Assembly: GCF_022664435.1 (NCBI RefSeq)
Contig: NZ_JAKREU010000007.1
Location: forward strand, 1 to 64,000
DNA length: 64,000 nt
DNA from: Sphingomonas panni
GTDB lineage: Bacteria; Pseudomonadota; Alphaproteobacteria; Sphingomonadales; Sphingomonadaceae
Direction: 5' to 3'
This document shows, piece after piece, positions 50,419-58,449 of the stretch. The translations under genes and the position numbers were made by a program. Each line of letters opens with the position of its first letter. The first letter of the stretch is position 1. Below the pieces are notes generated by a model, which ran no database searches, was not told where the DNA came from, and saw only the letters and a list, made by a program, of their open reading frames with translations.

Positions 50419-52940
50419 GCCTGCACGCGCAAGACGATCCCGCGCTCCGCGCCGCGCAGGAGGAACGGCTGCGTGCCGTGTGGAAGGCGCCGCAGGGCAT
50501 TTTCCTGCGCTGGACCGACTGCAACAACAACCGGGTCGGCGCGTGGTACACGCTGACCGCGTTCGGCTTCATGCTGTTCGCGGGCGTGCTGGCGCTCATC
50601 ATGCGCACCCAGCTGGCGGTGCCGGAAAACGATCTCGTCTCGGCGAACAGCTTCAACCAGCTGTTCACGCTGCACGGCTCGATGATGATGTTCCTCTTCG
50701 CCGTCCCGATGTTCGAGGCGGTGTCGATCATCCTGCTGCCCCAGCTGCTGGGTGCGCGCGACCTGCCCTTCCCGCGCCTGTCCGCCTTCGGCTACTGGTC
50801 GTTCCTGCTGGGCGGGGTGTTCGTCGGCGGGTCGATCTTCTTCAACGCCGCGCCCGATGGCGGGTGGTTCATGTACCCGCCGCTCACCACCCGCACCGAC
50901 CTGTCCGGGCTGGGTGCCGATATCTGGATGCTGGGGCTGAGCTTCATCGAGGTGTCGTCGGTCGCCGCAGCGGTCGAACTGATCGTCGGCGTGCTCAAGT
51001 GCCGCCCGCCGGGGATGCGGCTCAACCTGATGCCGCTCTACGCCTGGTACATCCTGGTCGTCGCCGTGATGATCCTGTTCGCCTTCCCGCCGCTGATCGC
51101 GGGCGACGTGCTGTTCGAAATGGAGCGGTTGCTGAACTGGCCGTTCTTCGATGCGGCGCGTGGCGGCGATCCGCTGCTGTGGCAGCACCTGTTCTGGATT
51201 TTCGGCCACCCGGAAGTCTATATCGTCTTCCTGCCGTCGATCGCGCTGTTCGCGATGATGATCCCGACCTTTGCCCAGCGGCATCTGCTCGGTTATCCGT
51301 GGATCGTGCTGGCAGCAGTCGGCACCGCCTTCCTGTCGTTCGGCCTGTGGGTCCACCACATGTTCGCGACCGGCCTGCCGAAGATCAGTCTCGCCTTTTT
51401 CTCCGCCGCGTCCGAAGCGGTGGCGATCCCGACCGGCATCCAGATTTTCGCCTTCATCGCGACCTTGTGGGCCGGGAAGGTGAAGTGGTCGACGCCGCTG
51501 CTCTATGCCAGCGGATCGCTCGCCATCTTCGTCATCGGTGGCCTGACCGGCGTGATGGTCGCGATCGCGCCGTTCGACTGGCAGGCGCACGATACCTATT
51601 TCGTCGTGGCGCATCTGCATTACGTGCTGATCGGCGGCACGCTGCTGCCGCTGTTCGGCGGCCTCTATTATTACTGGCCGCTGATTACCGGCAAGAAATT
51701 GTCCGACCGCATGGGTCGCACCGCCTTCTGGATGCTGTTCGTCGGCGCGAACCTGACCTTCTTCCCAATGCATTTCAGTGGCTTGTACGGGATGCCGCGC
51801 CGGGTATTCACCTACCCCAGCGAACTCGGCATCGATTATCTGAACCTCGCCTCGACGATGGGTGCCTATCTTTTCGCGCTCGGCACGCTGGTCGTCTGCA
51901 TCGACCTCGCCCGCTCGCCGTGGCGGGCCAAGGCGGTGCGCAATCCGTGGAACGCCGGCACGCTCGAATGGCTGGCGCATCCCGATGACGAGGATTGGGG
52001 CATCCGTTCGGTGCCGTTGATCGAGAGCCGCTATCCGATCTGGGACCAGAAGGATTTCGTGGCGAAGGTCGACGAGGGTCGCTTCTTCCTGCCCGATGCG
52101 GAAGAAGGCCGGCGTGAGACGATCGTGACCACCGTCCTCGACGCACGTCCGCTCTATGTCGTGCGACTGGGTACTCCCAGCTGGGTACCGATGCTGACCG
52201 CGATTGCGCTCGGCAGCGTATTCATCCTCACCACCTATCACCTGTATTGGTGGTCGCTGGCGGGTGCGATCGTGACGCTCGGCTTCGTCCTCTACTGGCT
52301 GTGGACCGGCACCGCCGAAATCCCCGAAAAGCCCTGCAAGCCGATCGGCCACGGCATCGAATTGCCGCTTTATGTCTCCGGCTCGGCAGCGCCCGGATGG
52401 TGGGCGATGTTCATCACGATGATGGCCGATGCCACCGCCTTTTCGGGCCTCGTCTTCGGCTATTATTTCTTCTGGACGGTGCATCCCGAATTCCCGCCGT
52501 CCGGCCCCGGGATGGACGGGCCGGGTACCTTCTGGCCGATGGTGGCGCTGGGCGTCGCGGCGGTCAGCTGGATCGCCACCGTGGCGGCGCGGGAGAGCAA
52601 CAAGCGTGGCGGCGTCGGGGCGGCACGCGGGCTGCTGGCGCTCGGCATTCTCGCCAGCCTGGGCGGCATCTGGGCCGGGTTGCAGGGACCGATGACCACC
52701 GGGCTAGACCCGGAACTGCACAGCTATCCCGCGATCGTGTGGGTGCTGGTGATCTGGACCACCGCCCATGCCGGCGTCGGTGCGATCATGCAGAGCTATA
52801 CGCTGGCGCGCAGCATCGCGGGCCGGATGACGCCGACGCATGATGCCGACCTGCGCAATATCACCGTCTATCAGCACTTCATGGCACTCACCGCCATCGT
52901 CACCTATGCGACGATCGGCCTGTTCCCGGGGGTCGCATGA
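50415..52940 (+). CDS. Cytochrome c oxidase subunit I-III fusion
   Basis: An 841-residue integral membrane protein. Residues 1-560 are subunit I with heme a, a3 and CuB ligands: FTLHGSMMMF (low-spin heme H), WIFGHPEVYIVFLPS (CuB H and cross-linked Y), LWVHHMFATG (two CuB H) and VVAHLHYVLIGG (heme a3 and a H). Residues ~590-841 are a subunit III-like domain with about seven helices (WAMFITMMADATAFSGLVFG, YQHFMALTAIVTYATIGLFP). Fused I-III subunits are known from caa3 and ba3-like oxidases. It reduces O2 to water and pumps protons at the inner membrane. Confidence 0.93.
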   Translation: MSLHAQDDPALRAAQEERLRAVWKAPQGIFLRWTDCNNNRVGAWYTLTAFGFMLFAGVLALIMRTQLAVPENDLVSANSFNQLFTLHGSMMMFLFAVPMFEAVSIILLPQLLGARDLPFPRLSAFGYWSFLLGGVFVGGSIFFNAAPDGGWFMYPPLTTRTDLSGLGADIWMLGLSFIEVSSVAAAVELIVGVLKCRPPGMRLNLMPLYAWYILVVAVMILFAFPPLIAGDVLFEMERLLNWPFFDAARGGDPLLWQHLFWIFGHPEVYIVFLPSIALFAMMIPTFAQRHLLGYPWIVLAAVGTAFLSFGLWVHHMFATGLPKISLAFFSAASEAVAIPTGIQIFAFIATLWAGKVKWSTPLLYASGSLAIFVIGGLTGVMVAIAPFDWQAHDTYFVVAHLHYVLIGGTLLPLFGGLYYYWPLITGKKLSDRMGRTAFWMLFVGANLTFFPMHFSGLYGMPRRVFTYPSELGIDYLNLASTMGAYLFALGTLVVCIDLARSPWRAKAVRNPWNAGTLEWLAHPDDEDWGIRSVPLIESRYPIWDQKDFVAKVDEGRFFLPDAEEGRRETIVTTVLDARPLYVVRLGTPSWVPMLTAIALGSVFILTTYHLYWWSLAGAIVTLGFVLYWLWTGTAEIPEKPCKPIGHGIELPLYVSGSAAPGWWAMFITMMADATAFSGLVFGYYFFWTVHPEFPPSGPGMDGPGTFWPMVALGVAAVSWIATVAARESNKRGGVGAARGLLALGILASLGGIWAGLQGPMTTGLDPELHSYPAIVWVLVIWTTAHAGVGAIMQSYTLARSIAGRMTPTHDADLRNITVYQHFMALTAIVTYATIGLFPGVA

Positions 52941-53317
52941 AGCGCGGGCTGCACGGCATGGTGGCCAAGCTGAAGGTCACGCTCTGGTCGCTGATCGTCC
53001 CGCCGACGGTGTGGGCGGTGCATTTCCTGTTTTCCTACCTGTGGGCGGCGATCCACTGTGCGAAGGTCGGCGGGTTTCCGCGCTTTCCCATCCTCTACCT
53101 GGTCGGCACCCTAGTGGCGCTGGCGCTGATCCTCGCGGCGGGGATCGTCGCGCATCTCCAGTCGCGCGTACCGGGCGACACGCCGCCGCATGAGGAAGGC
53201 ACCGACAGCGACCGCATCCGCTTTCTCGCCTTTTCGACGGTGTTGCTGGCGGCATTGAGCTTCGTGGGCGTGATCTTCACCGCCGCGCCGGTCCTGTTCC
53301 TGACGGATTGCCGGTGA
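52937..53317 (+). CDS. Small membrane protein of the caa3 oxidase cluster
   Basis: A 126-residue protein with three hydrophobic helices (about 18-38, 52-70 and 97-122), beginning KLKVTLWSLIVPPTVWAVHF. I do not recognise a named family with a known function. Proteins of this size recur between ctaD/E and ctaG-like genes and may be an accessory subunit or assembly helper. Overlap with both neighbours shows that it belongs to the oxidase operon. Confidence 0.75.
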   Translation: MKRGLHGMVAKLKVTLWSLIVPPTVWAVHFLFSYLWAAIHCAKVGGFPRFPILYLVGTLVALALILAAGIVAHLQSRVPGDTPPHEEGTDSDRIRFLAFSTVLLAALSFVGVIFTAAPVLFLTDCR

Positions 53318-53907
53318 GACGCGCGAGCCTGATCGTCGGCCTCGTGCTGCTCCCCGCCGGATGGCTGGCGGCGGCGCAGGCGGGAATGGTCGGGCATATG
53401 GCCGGCCATATGATCGCCGTCGCCATCGCCGCGCCGCTGCTCGCCTTCGGCCTTGCCGACAGCCGGTTCGATCCGGCCCGCCGCTGGCCGCAGACCGTTA
53501 CCCCGCTGGCGATGTCGCTGGTCGAGCTGGCGACGGTGTGGGGCTGGCACCTGCCCGCGCTTCGGATGCTGGCCGACACCCATCTGGCGGCGATGATCGT
53601 CGAACAGGCGATGTTCCTGCTGGCCGGATGGCTGCTCTGGGCCGCCGTGCTGGGAACGGGGCCGGACCGGCGGGCGGCAGGGGTCGGTGCGCTGCTGCTC
53701 ACCTCGATGCACATGACCCTGCTCGGCGCGCTGATCGGCCTCGCGCGGCGCCCGCTCTATCCGGCGATGGCGCATGGGATGCACGATGCGCTTGCCGACC
53801 AGCAACTGGGCGGAGTGGTCATGCTGATGATCGGCGCGGCCAGCTATTTCCTCGGCGGCCTTGCCCTGCTCGCCACCCTGTTACGCCACCCGGAGCCGAC
53901 GCCATGA
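53314..53907 (+). CDS. ctaG: Cytochrome c oxidase assembly factor, caa3_CtaG family
   Basis: A 197-residue membrane protein with about six helices rich in His and Met (GMVGHMAGHMIAVAIAAPLL, VWGWHLPALRMLADTH, SMHMTLLGALIGLA, MAHGMHDALADQQLGGVVML), the pattern of the caa3_CtaG (DUF1404-type) family, which helps copper loading or assembly of the oxidase. It is not related to the CtaG/Cox11 protein of aa3 oxidases. The GTG at 53314 overlaps the previous stop as GTGA, so I prefer it to the TTG at 53308. Confidence 0.82.
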   Translation: MRRASLIVGLVLLPAGWLAAAQAGMVGHMAGHMIAVAIAAPLLAFGLADSRFDPARRWPQTVTPLAMSLVELATVWGWHLPALRMLADTHLAAMIVEQAMFLLAGWLLWAAVLGTGPDRRAAGVGALLLTSMHMTLLGALIGLARRPLYPAMAHGMHDALADQQLGGVVMLMIGAASYFLGGLALLATLLRHPEPTP

Positions 53908-54953
53908 CCATCCGCCTCACCTGGAAGCGCGTGATCGTGACGCTGCTCGGCATCTTCGCGCTCGGCATGGCCTATGCATGGTCGGGGCTGTTCAACGTCG
54001 CGGCATCGTCGGGGCATTGGGCGATCACCGACTGGTTCCTGCACTGGGTGATGCGCAATTCGGTGCAGACCCGTGCCGCATTCTCGACGCCGAAGGACGC
54101 CAAGGACGATAGCGGCCTAGTCAGCGCGGCAGGCTATTATGCGTCGTCCTGCGCCTCGTGCCACGGTGCGCCGGGCGTCCGCCCACTGCCGCTGATGCAG
54201 GCCGCGACGCCCCCCGCCCCCGATCTGTCGAAGAATGCGAAGGAGTGGACCGATCGCCAGCTGTTCTGGATCCTCGAACATGGCGTGAAGTTCAGCGGAA
54301 TGCCCGCCTGGGCGACGAAGGACCGCCCGGATGAGGTCAAGCGCATGGTCGCCTTCGTCCGGCGACTGCCGACGATGACTCCGGCCGAATATCGCGTGCT
54401 GGCGGGCAGCAATGCGCAGGGCTTCGGCGCGGCGAATGGCCGGTTCGACAGCTGCGCCGGATGCCATGGCGAGGACGGCCTGGGCCGGGGCCAGCGTGAC
54501 ATACCGATCCTGGCCGGACAGAACCCGGCCTATCTTGCCGCCGCACTGGAAGCTTATGCTACCGGCCGTCGCCAGAGCGCGGTCATGGGCAATGCCGCCG
54601 CGCAGCTGACGCCGGAAGAGCGCGTGGCGTTGGCGCAGCGCTTCGCCGCCATGCCCGGCATCGCGCCGGGGCGCGGTGGCAACAACGATATGGCGGCGCG
54701 CCAGATCGTCGAGCGCGGCCTGCCGGACAAGCAACTGCCCGCCTGCCGCAGCTGCCACGACGCCGCCGGGGCCAAGCGCTTCCCGGTGATCGACGGCCAG
54801 CGATCGGTCTATATCGCCGAACGGTTGCGCCATTGGCGCGGGGAAAAGGAAGTGGTCGACGCGCGCAAGGACCAGGCGACGATGCCGGTCATCGCCCGCC
54901 GCATCCCCGAGAACATGATCGAGCCGGTCGCGCGCTATTTGGCCGGCGAATGA
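53904..54953 (+). CDS. Membrane-anchored triheme cytochrome c
   Basis: A 349-residue protein with one N-terminal helix (about 9-28) and three c-type heme sites: CASCH (83-87), CAGCH (184-188) and CRSCH (281-285). The three domains each have the fold of class I cytochromes; GMPAWATKD supplies a likely Met ligand for the first. It closes the oxidase operon and is a plausible periplasmic electron donor to the caa3 oxidase, perhaps from an alcohol or sugar dehydrogenase (inference). Its start overlaps the ctaG stop. Confidence 0.87.
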   Translation: MTIRLTWKRVIVTLLGIFALGMAYAWSGLFNVAASSGHWAITDWFLHWVMRNSVQTRAAFSTPKDAKDDSGLVSAAGYYASSCASCHGAPGVRPLPLMQAATPPAPDLSKNAKEWTDRQLFWILEHGVKFSGMPAWATKDRPDEVKRMVAFVRRLPTMTPAEYRVLAGSNAQGFGAANGRFDSCAGCHGEDGLGRGQRDIPILAGQNPAYLAAALEAYATGRRQSAVMGNAAAQLTPEERVALAQRFAAMPGIAPGRGGNNDMAARQIVERGLPDKQLPACRSCHDAAGAKRFPVIDGQRSVYIAERLRHWRGEKEVVDARKDQATMPVIARRIPENMIEPVARYLAGE

Positions 54954-54992
54954 CCGGTTGCCAGCGGGTGACGGCACGATAGGGTGCGCCCG

Positions 54993-55733
54993 ATGGCACC
55001 CGATTACGATCTGGACCCGCAGACGGTCCTGCGCGCCTATGCCAGCGGCATCTTTCCAATGGCCGACGACCGCGATGCGCCCGGCATCTACTGGGTGGAA
55101 CCGAAATTGCGCGGAATACTACCGCTCGACGGGTTCCATCTGTCGCGGTCGCTGCGGAAGCTGGTCGCCTCCGATCGCTACCGCGTCACCGCCGATGTGG
55201 CGTTCGAGGAAATCATCGAACTGTGCGCCGAAAGCGCGTCGGATCGCCCCGAGACCTGGATCAACGGCACGATCGAGCGGGCCTTCCTGCGGCTGCACGA
55301 AATGGGATTCGCCCACTCGGTCGAGGTGTGGGACGGCGACCGGCTCGCCGGCGGCCTGTACGGCCTCGCGCTCGGACAGGCATTTTTCGGCGAATCGATG
55401 GTCAGCCGGGCGCCGAGCGCATTGAAGGTCGCGCTGGCATGGCTGGTCGCGCGGCTGAAGGTCGGCGGATTTCGATTGCTCGACTGTCAGTTCCAGACCG
55501 ACCATCTGGCGACGATGGGCGCGGTCGAAATTCCGCGCGATGTCTATTCGGCGCTGTTGTCCGACGCGCTGGGGATCGATTCGGCGGGCACCGGGCTGGT
55601 TTCCGCGGCGTTCGATGCGCTCGACCGGCGTGGGGCATTTCCCGCCGGAGCAGCCGCCCCTGCCCCGGCCGACACGGTGTCCGGGCCGGTTTCCGGGAAG
55701 GACATCGTGCAGCTCTTGGGCCACACGTCGTAG
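54993..55733 (+). CDS. aat: Leucyl/phenylalanyl-tRNA-protein transferase
   Basis: A 246-residue cytoplasmic enzyme that adds Leu or Phe to proteins with N-terminal Lys or Arg, marking them for ClpS/ClpAP degradation. ASGIFPMADDRDAPGIYWVEP, RGILPLDGFHLSRSLRKL, TWINGTIERAFLRLHEMG, GLALGQAFFGESMVSRAPSA and LLDCQFQTDHLATMGAVEIP are family hallmarks. ATG at 54993 with AGGG 8 nt upstream is preferred to GTG at 54984. The last ~45 residues lie beyond the conserved domain, are Ala/Pro/Gly-rich, and overlap the convergent DUF2155 gene by 190 bp. Confidence 0.93.
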   Translation: MAPDYDLDPQTVLRAYASGIFPMADDRDAPGIYWVEPKLRGILPLDGFHLSRSLRKLVASDRYRVTADVAFEEIIELCAESASDRPETWINGTIERAFLRLHEMGFAHSVEVWDGDRLAGGLYGLALGQAFFGESMVSRAPSALKVALAWLVARLKVGGFRLLDCQFQTDHLATMGAVEIPRDVYSALLSDALGIDSAGTGLVSAAFDALDRRGAFPAGAAAPAPADTVSGPVSGKDIVQLLGHTS

Positions 55734-56221
55734 ATCGGGTGCAGCACGACGTTCAGTGCCGGGCGTTCCTTGTACAGCCAGCCCGAAAAGGCCCGCCGCC
55801 ACTTCGTATCGGTCCCGCGTACGTCCATCTGCACGAATGCGCCGGTATATTGCTCCTGCTCCCACGGCGCGGTGCGTTCGCAGGCGCGCAGGCGCACGAT
55901 CACGTCGCCGACGCGCACCGCCTGTCCGGGCTTCAGCGTCAGGTCGCGGGTTTCGCCGTTACGCTTGTTCAGCAGCCCGACGACCGCGACGCGCTGCGCC
56001 ATCGGCGTGGCCCCGGCCAGCAGGCTGCTGTCGAGACCGGCATCGACGCTGACGACTTCGGGCGCATTGGCCCGCGGACGGACCGATTCGGGTACGGCGA
56101 CTTCCGCGCGCGAACCCTCGGTCGTTGCCTGTCGCGATTGCCAGCGTTGCCAGCCGAACCAGCCGCCGACCGCCAGCAGGGCCGCAATCGCCAGCCCGGC
56201 CAGCCAGCGGCGCGAATTCAC
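55544..56221 (-). CDS. DUF2155 domain protein, membrane-anchored
   Basis: A 225-residue protein with one N-terminal helix (WLAGLAIAALLAVGGWFGW), a low-complexity linker, and the DUF2155 domain (about 75-180: VAVVGLLNKRNGETRDLTLK, VRLRACERTAPWEQEQYTGA, KWRRAFSGWLYKERPALNVV, YDVWPKSCTMS). DUF2155 is common in Alphaproteobacteria and its function is unknown. The GTG at 56221 overlaps the NDUFA12 stop (GTGA), so I prefer it to the GTG at 56236. The C-terminal ~45 residues (Ser/Ala/Pro-rich) are encoded opposite the end of aat. Confidence 0.85.
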   Translation of the reverse strand: MNSRRWLAGLAIAALLAVGGWFGWQRWQSRQATTEGSRAEVAVPESVRPRANAPEVVSVDAGLDSSLLAGATPMAQRVAVVGLLNKRNGETRDLTLKPGQAVRVGDVIVRLRACERTAPWEQEQYTGAFVQMDVRGTDTKWRRAFSGWLYKERPALNVVLHPIYDVWPKSCTMSFPETGPDTVSAGAGAAAPAGNAPRRSSASNAAETSPVPAESIPSASDNSAE

Positions 56222-56610
56222 GCGTCGGGGCTCCACGCCTCATAATCGCCGGTGGCGCGCACGCGGGCGCCGCCCTTGTCCAGCACGCCCGGCGGACGAT
56301 AGGCGAGCGCGGTGCCGGTCTGGTTCGGGACCGCCGGCTTCTGCCACTGGCGCACCGGCGGCAGCGACTGGTCGGGCGTCCCTTCGATCTGATGGTGCAG
56401 CCAGCTGAACCATTCGGGGGGCACGCGGCTCGAATCATTCGATCCCGAATAGATCACCCAGCGGCGCGGGTTGCCCGCCGTGTCGCGACCGCCCTCATAA
56501 TAGGCATTGCCGAGGTCGTCGGTGCCGACCTGCGTCTTGCCGCGCAGACCGAGCCAGGTGCCGAAGGTGGCACCGTTCCACCAGGTGAAGACGTTCGCGA
56601 GGATTCCCAT
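56218..56610 (-). CDS. NADH:ubiquinone oxidoreductase subunit NDUFA12 family
   Basis: A 130-residue protein matching the alphaproteobacterial homologue of the complex I accessory subunit NDUFA12 (B17.2). NVFTWWNGATFGTWLGLRGK and VGTDDLGNAYYEGG open it, RRWVIYSGSNDSSRVPPEWF is the core motif, and WLHHQIEGTPD follows. It would be bound to the peripheral arm of complex I at the inner membrane. The ATG at 56610 gives the family's start (MGILANVF). Operon order is NDUFA12 then DUF2155, with overlapping stop and start. Confidence 0.93.
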   Translation of the reverse strand: MGILANVFTWWNGATFGTWLGLRGKTQVGTDDLGNAYYEGGRDTAGNPRRWVIYSGSNDSSRVPPEWFSWLHHQIEGTPDQSLPPVRQWQKPAVPNQTGTALAYRPPGVLDKGGARVRATGDYEAWSPDA

Positions 56611-56655
56611 GCGCGACCGCTTAGCGTAGGCCCAGGCGCACGACAATGGGGTGGA

Positions 56656-57141
56656 TCATTTCCACGCCACCTTGTCGCCCGCCGCGATGCCCAGTTCCGC
56701 CGCACGCCCGCCGCCCAGTTCCAGCACGGCGGCGATCGGTTCGCCCGACGGCACCGGCGCTTCGGAAAAGGGCACGGTGTTTTCGGCGACGGTCGCGATC
56801 GTCCGGTCGGCGCGGATGAACAGGATGTCGAGCGGGCTTGGCGTGTTCTTCATCCAGAAATTCGCGACCTTGGGTGGCCCGCCGTCGGGGGGATAGGGTG
56901 CGAACAACATACCGGCATCGGGCGCGAGCGGCGGGCGATACATCAGCCCCTGCTGCTGCTGCGATTCGGTGGCGGCAACCTCCACGGTGAAGCGGTGTGC
57001 CGTGCCGTCGGCGGTGGTGACGGTCAGGTCGGTCTTCGCCAGTGCCGCAGGCGCGTCACCCGTCTGATCCTTGCCGTTGCACGCACCGAGCGATGCCAGC
57101 AGCGCGACCGCCGCAAACCCCGAAATTCCCACTATCCGCAC
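56656..57141 (-). CDS. DUF192 lipoprotein
   Basis: A 161-residue protein with an N-terminal signal ending in a lipobox (LASLGAC, C about 21), followed by a DUF192 domain: FTVEVAATESQQQQGLMYRP, PDAGMLFAPYPPDGG and VANFWMKNTPSPLDILFIRA (the FWMKNT motif is diagnostic). The function of DUF192 is not known. The start is GTG at 57141, 5 nt after the stop of the cold-shock protein gene, so the two genes are likely co-transcribed. Confidence 0.88.
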   Translation of the reverse strand: MRIVGISGFAAVALLASLGACNGKDQTGDAPAALAKTDLTVTTADGTAHRFTVEVAATESQQQQGLMYRPPLAPDAGMLFAPYPPDGGPPKVANFWMKNTPSPLDILFIRADRTIATVAENTVPFSEAPVPSGEPIAAVLELGGGRAAELGIAAGDKVAWK

Positions 57142-57145
57142 GCTT

Positions 57146-57730
57146 TTACTCGCCCGTTTCGACCATCACGGCCAACGGCCCCTTCTGCCCCTCGAAGATG
57201 CGGGCGACAAGTCGCTGGTCAGGCTCGACCTCCTCGATCCCACCGCGACGCAGCGTCTCCATATGGACGAACACGTCGCCCGGCTGGCCGTCGCGGACCA
57301 GGAAACCATAGCCTTTCAGACGGTTGAACCATTTGACCGTCACCGGTTCGAACGGCCCCGCCTGATCCGCCAGCGCGATGCGGTCGGGCCGGTCGGCGGC
57401 GCGACGAACCGGTTCGATCGCGCTCGTCAGGTCGATGTCGAGGATCTCGACCGCCTGTACGCCACGCGAACGGCGTACCGCGTTGCAGGTGATGACTGCC
57501 CCTTCGGGCAGGGTCCGGCGACCATGCGTCTCCAGCACCGAAAAATGGACGAGGACGTCACCCACCGCCGGATCGTCGGCGACCGCGAAACCGAAACCGC
57601 GCGTGACGTCGAACCATTTGATCGCGCCACGTACCGCCGGGATCACTTCCTCATGCGCAGCCGCCATCAGCGCCGGCCCCGCCTGCCCCGTCACGCAATC
57701 ATCGGCAATCGTTCGCGCTTCCAGACGCAT
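57146..57730 (-). CDS. Cold-shock protein with two CSD domains
   Basis: A 194-residue protein with two cold-shock domains: the first at about 35-100 (RGAIKWFDVTRGFGFAVADD, DVLVHFSVLE) and the second at about 125-190 (VTVKWFNRLKGYGFLVRDGQ, DVFVHMETLRRGG). Each has the RNP1-like KGYGF/RGFGF and RNP2-like VFVH/VLVH motifs for binding single-stranded nucleic acid. Double-domain Csp proteins are common in Alphaproteobacteria and act as RNA chaperones or anti-terminators. I chose ATG at 57730, with GGGGGAG about 9 nt upstream, over the GTG at 57763. Confidence 0.9.
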   Translation of the reverse strand: MRLEARTIADDCVTGQAGPALMAAAHEEVIPAVRGAIKWFDVTRGFGFAVADDPAVGDVLVHFSVLETHGRRTLPEGAVITCNAVRRSRGVQAVEILDIDLTSAIEPVRRAADRPDRIALADQAGPFEPVTVKWFNRLKGYGFLVRDGQPGDVFVHMETLRRGGIEEVEPDQRLVARIFEGQKGPLAVMVETGE

Positions 57731-57796
57731 CGTCGCTTGCTCCCCCTGCGCCCACTCTATCACGATGTTTCGCGAACGCGACGATTTCTTTACATT

Positions 57797-58324
57797 TCAG
57801 CTGTCCCATCCCGTATCGTCGTCGGACGGCTCCAGTCCGACGATCCGCCGGGCGAGCGCGGGGGCATGGCCGGCCCGCACCATCGCCCCGATCTGCTTCT
57901 CGCGCCGGTCGCGTTCGGCGGGCACCGCCGCAAAGGGGCCGATCCGCTTGCGCCGGGCAAAAGCGAGCGCGGCTTCCTCCGCCCCCTCCTCCAATGTCTC
58001 GCGAAATTCGCTGGCATCGTCCGCGCCCACGCCCGCCTGGCGCAATACCTCCTGCACGCGCCGCGCGCCAAGTCCCCGCCGGGTCATCGACGCCACCCGC
58101 GCCTCGGCAAAGGCACGGTCGTCGACATAGCGCAGTTCCGCCATCCGGTCGGCAAGCGCGTCGACATCGATCGGTCCCTCGCCCCCGCGCTCGCGCAGCT
58201 TGCGGTTGAGATAGGCGACCAGCTTCGCCCGCGTGGTCGCATAGCGTTCAACATAGCGTAAGGCGGCACGTTCCAGGGCGGGCTGGTCGAGCGGTGGCAG
58301 CGGACGGCGTGGGTCTCGGGACAT
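57797..58324 (-). CDS. recX: Regulatory protein RecX
   Basis: A 175-residue, helix-rich protein of the RecX family, which binds RecA filaments and modulates recombination. LDQPALERAALRYVERYATT, LVAYLNRKLRERG, LRYVDDRAFAEARVASMTRR, GLGARRVQEVLRQAGV and ARRIVGLEPSDDDT follow the three-helix repeat pattern. The ATG at 58324 gives the usual length. recA is not next to it in this window. It is divergent from the acyl-AMP ligase gene. Confidence 0.88.
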   Translation of the reverse strand: MSRDPRRPLPPLDQPALERAALRYVERYATTRAKLVAYLNRKLRERGGEGPIDVDALADRMAELRYVDDRAFAEARVASMTRRGLGARRVQEVLRQAGVGADDASEFRETLEEGAEEAALAFARRKRIGPFAAVPAERDRREKQIGAMVRAGHAPALARRIVGLEPSDDDTGWDS

Positions 58325-58449
58325 GCGCCATGTTTGTGCCACACTGGGCGGCGATTTTGAAATCAACTGTGCCGCGCGGCCCTTTGCCGCTATGGCGACA
58401 TGCTTCGAACGCCGCGTATCGCGCGAACGGGCCTGAGAGTTGGACAAGA

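Noticed and set aside
50397..52484. A 695-codon open frame opposite the oxidase subunit I-III gene
   Set aside because: It is low-complexity, Gln/Arg/Glu-rich and lacks a ribosome site; the + strand encodes all heme-copper ligands.
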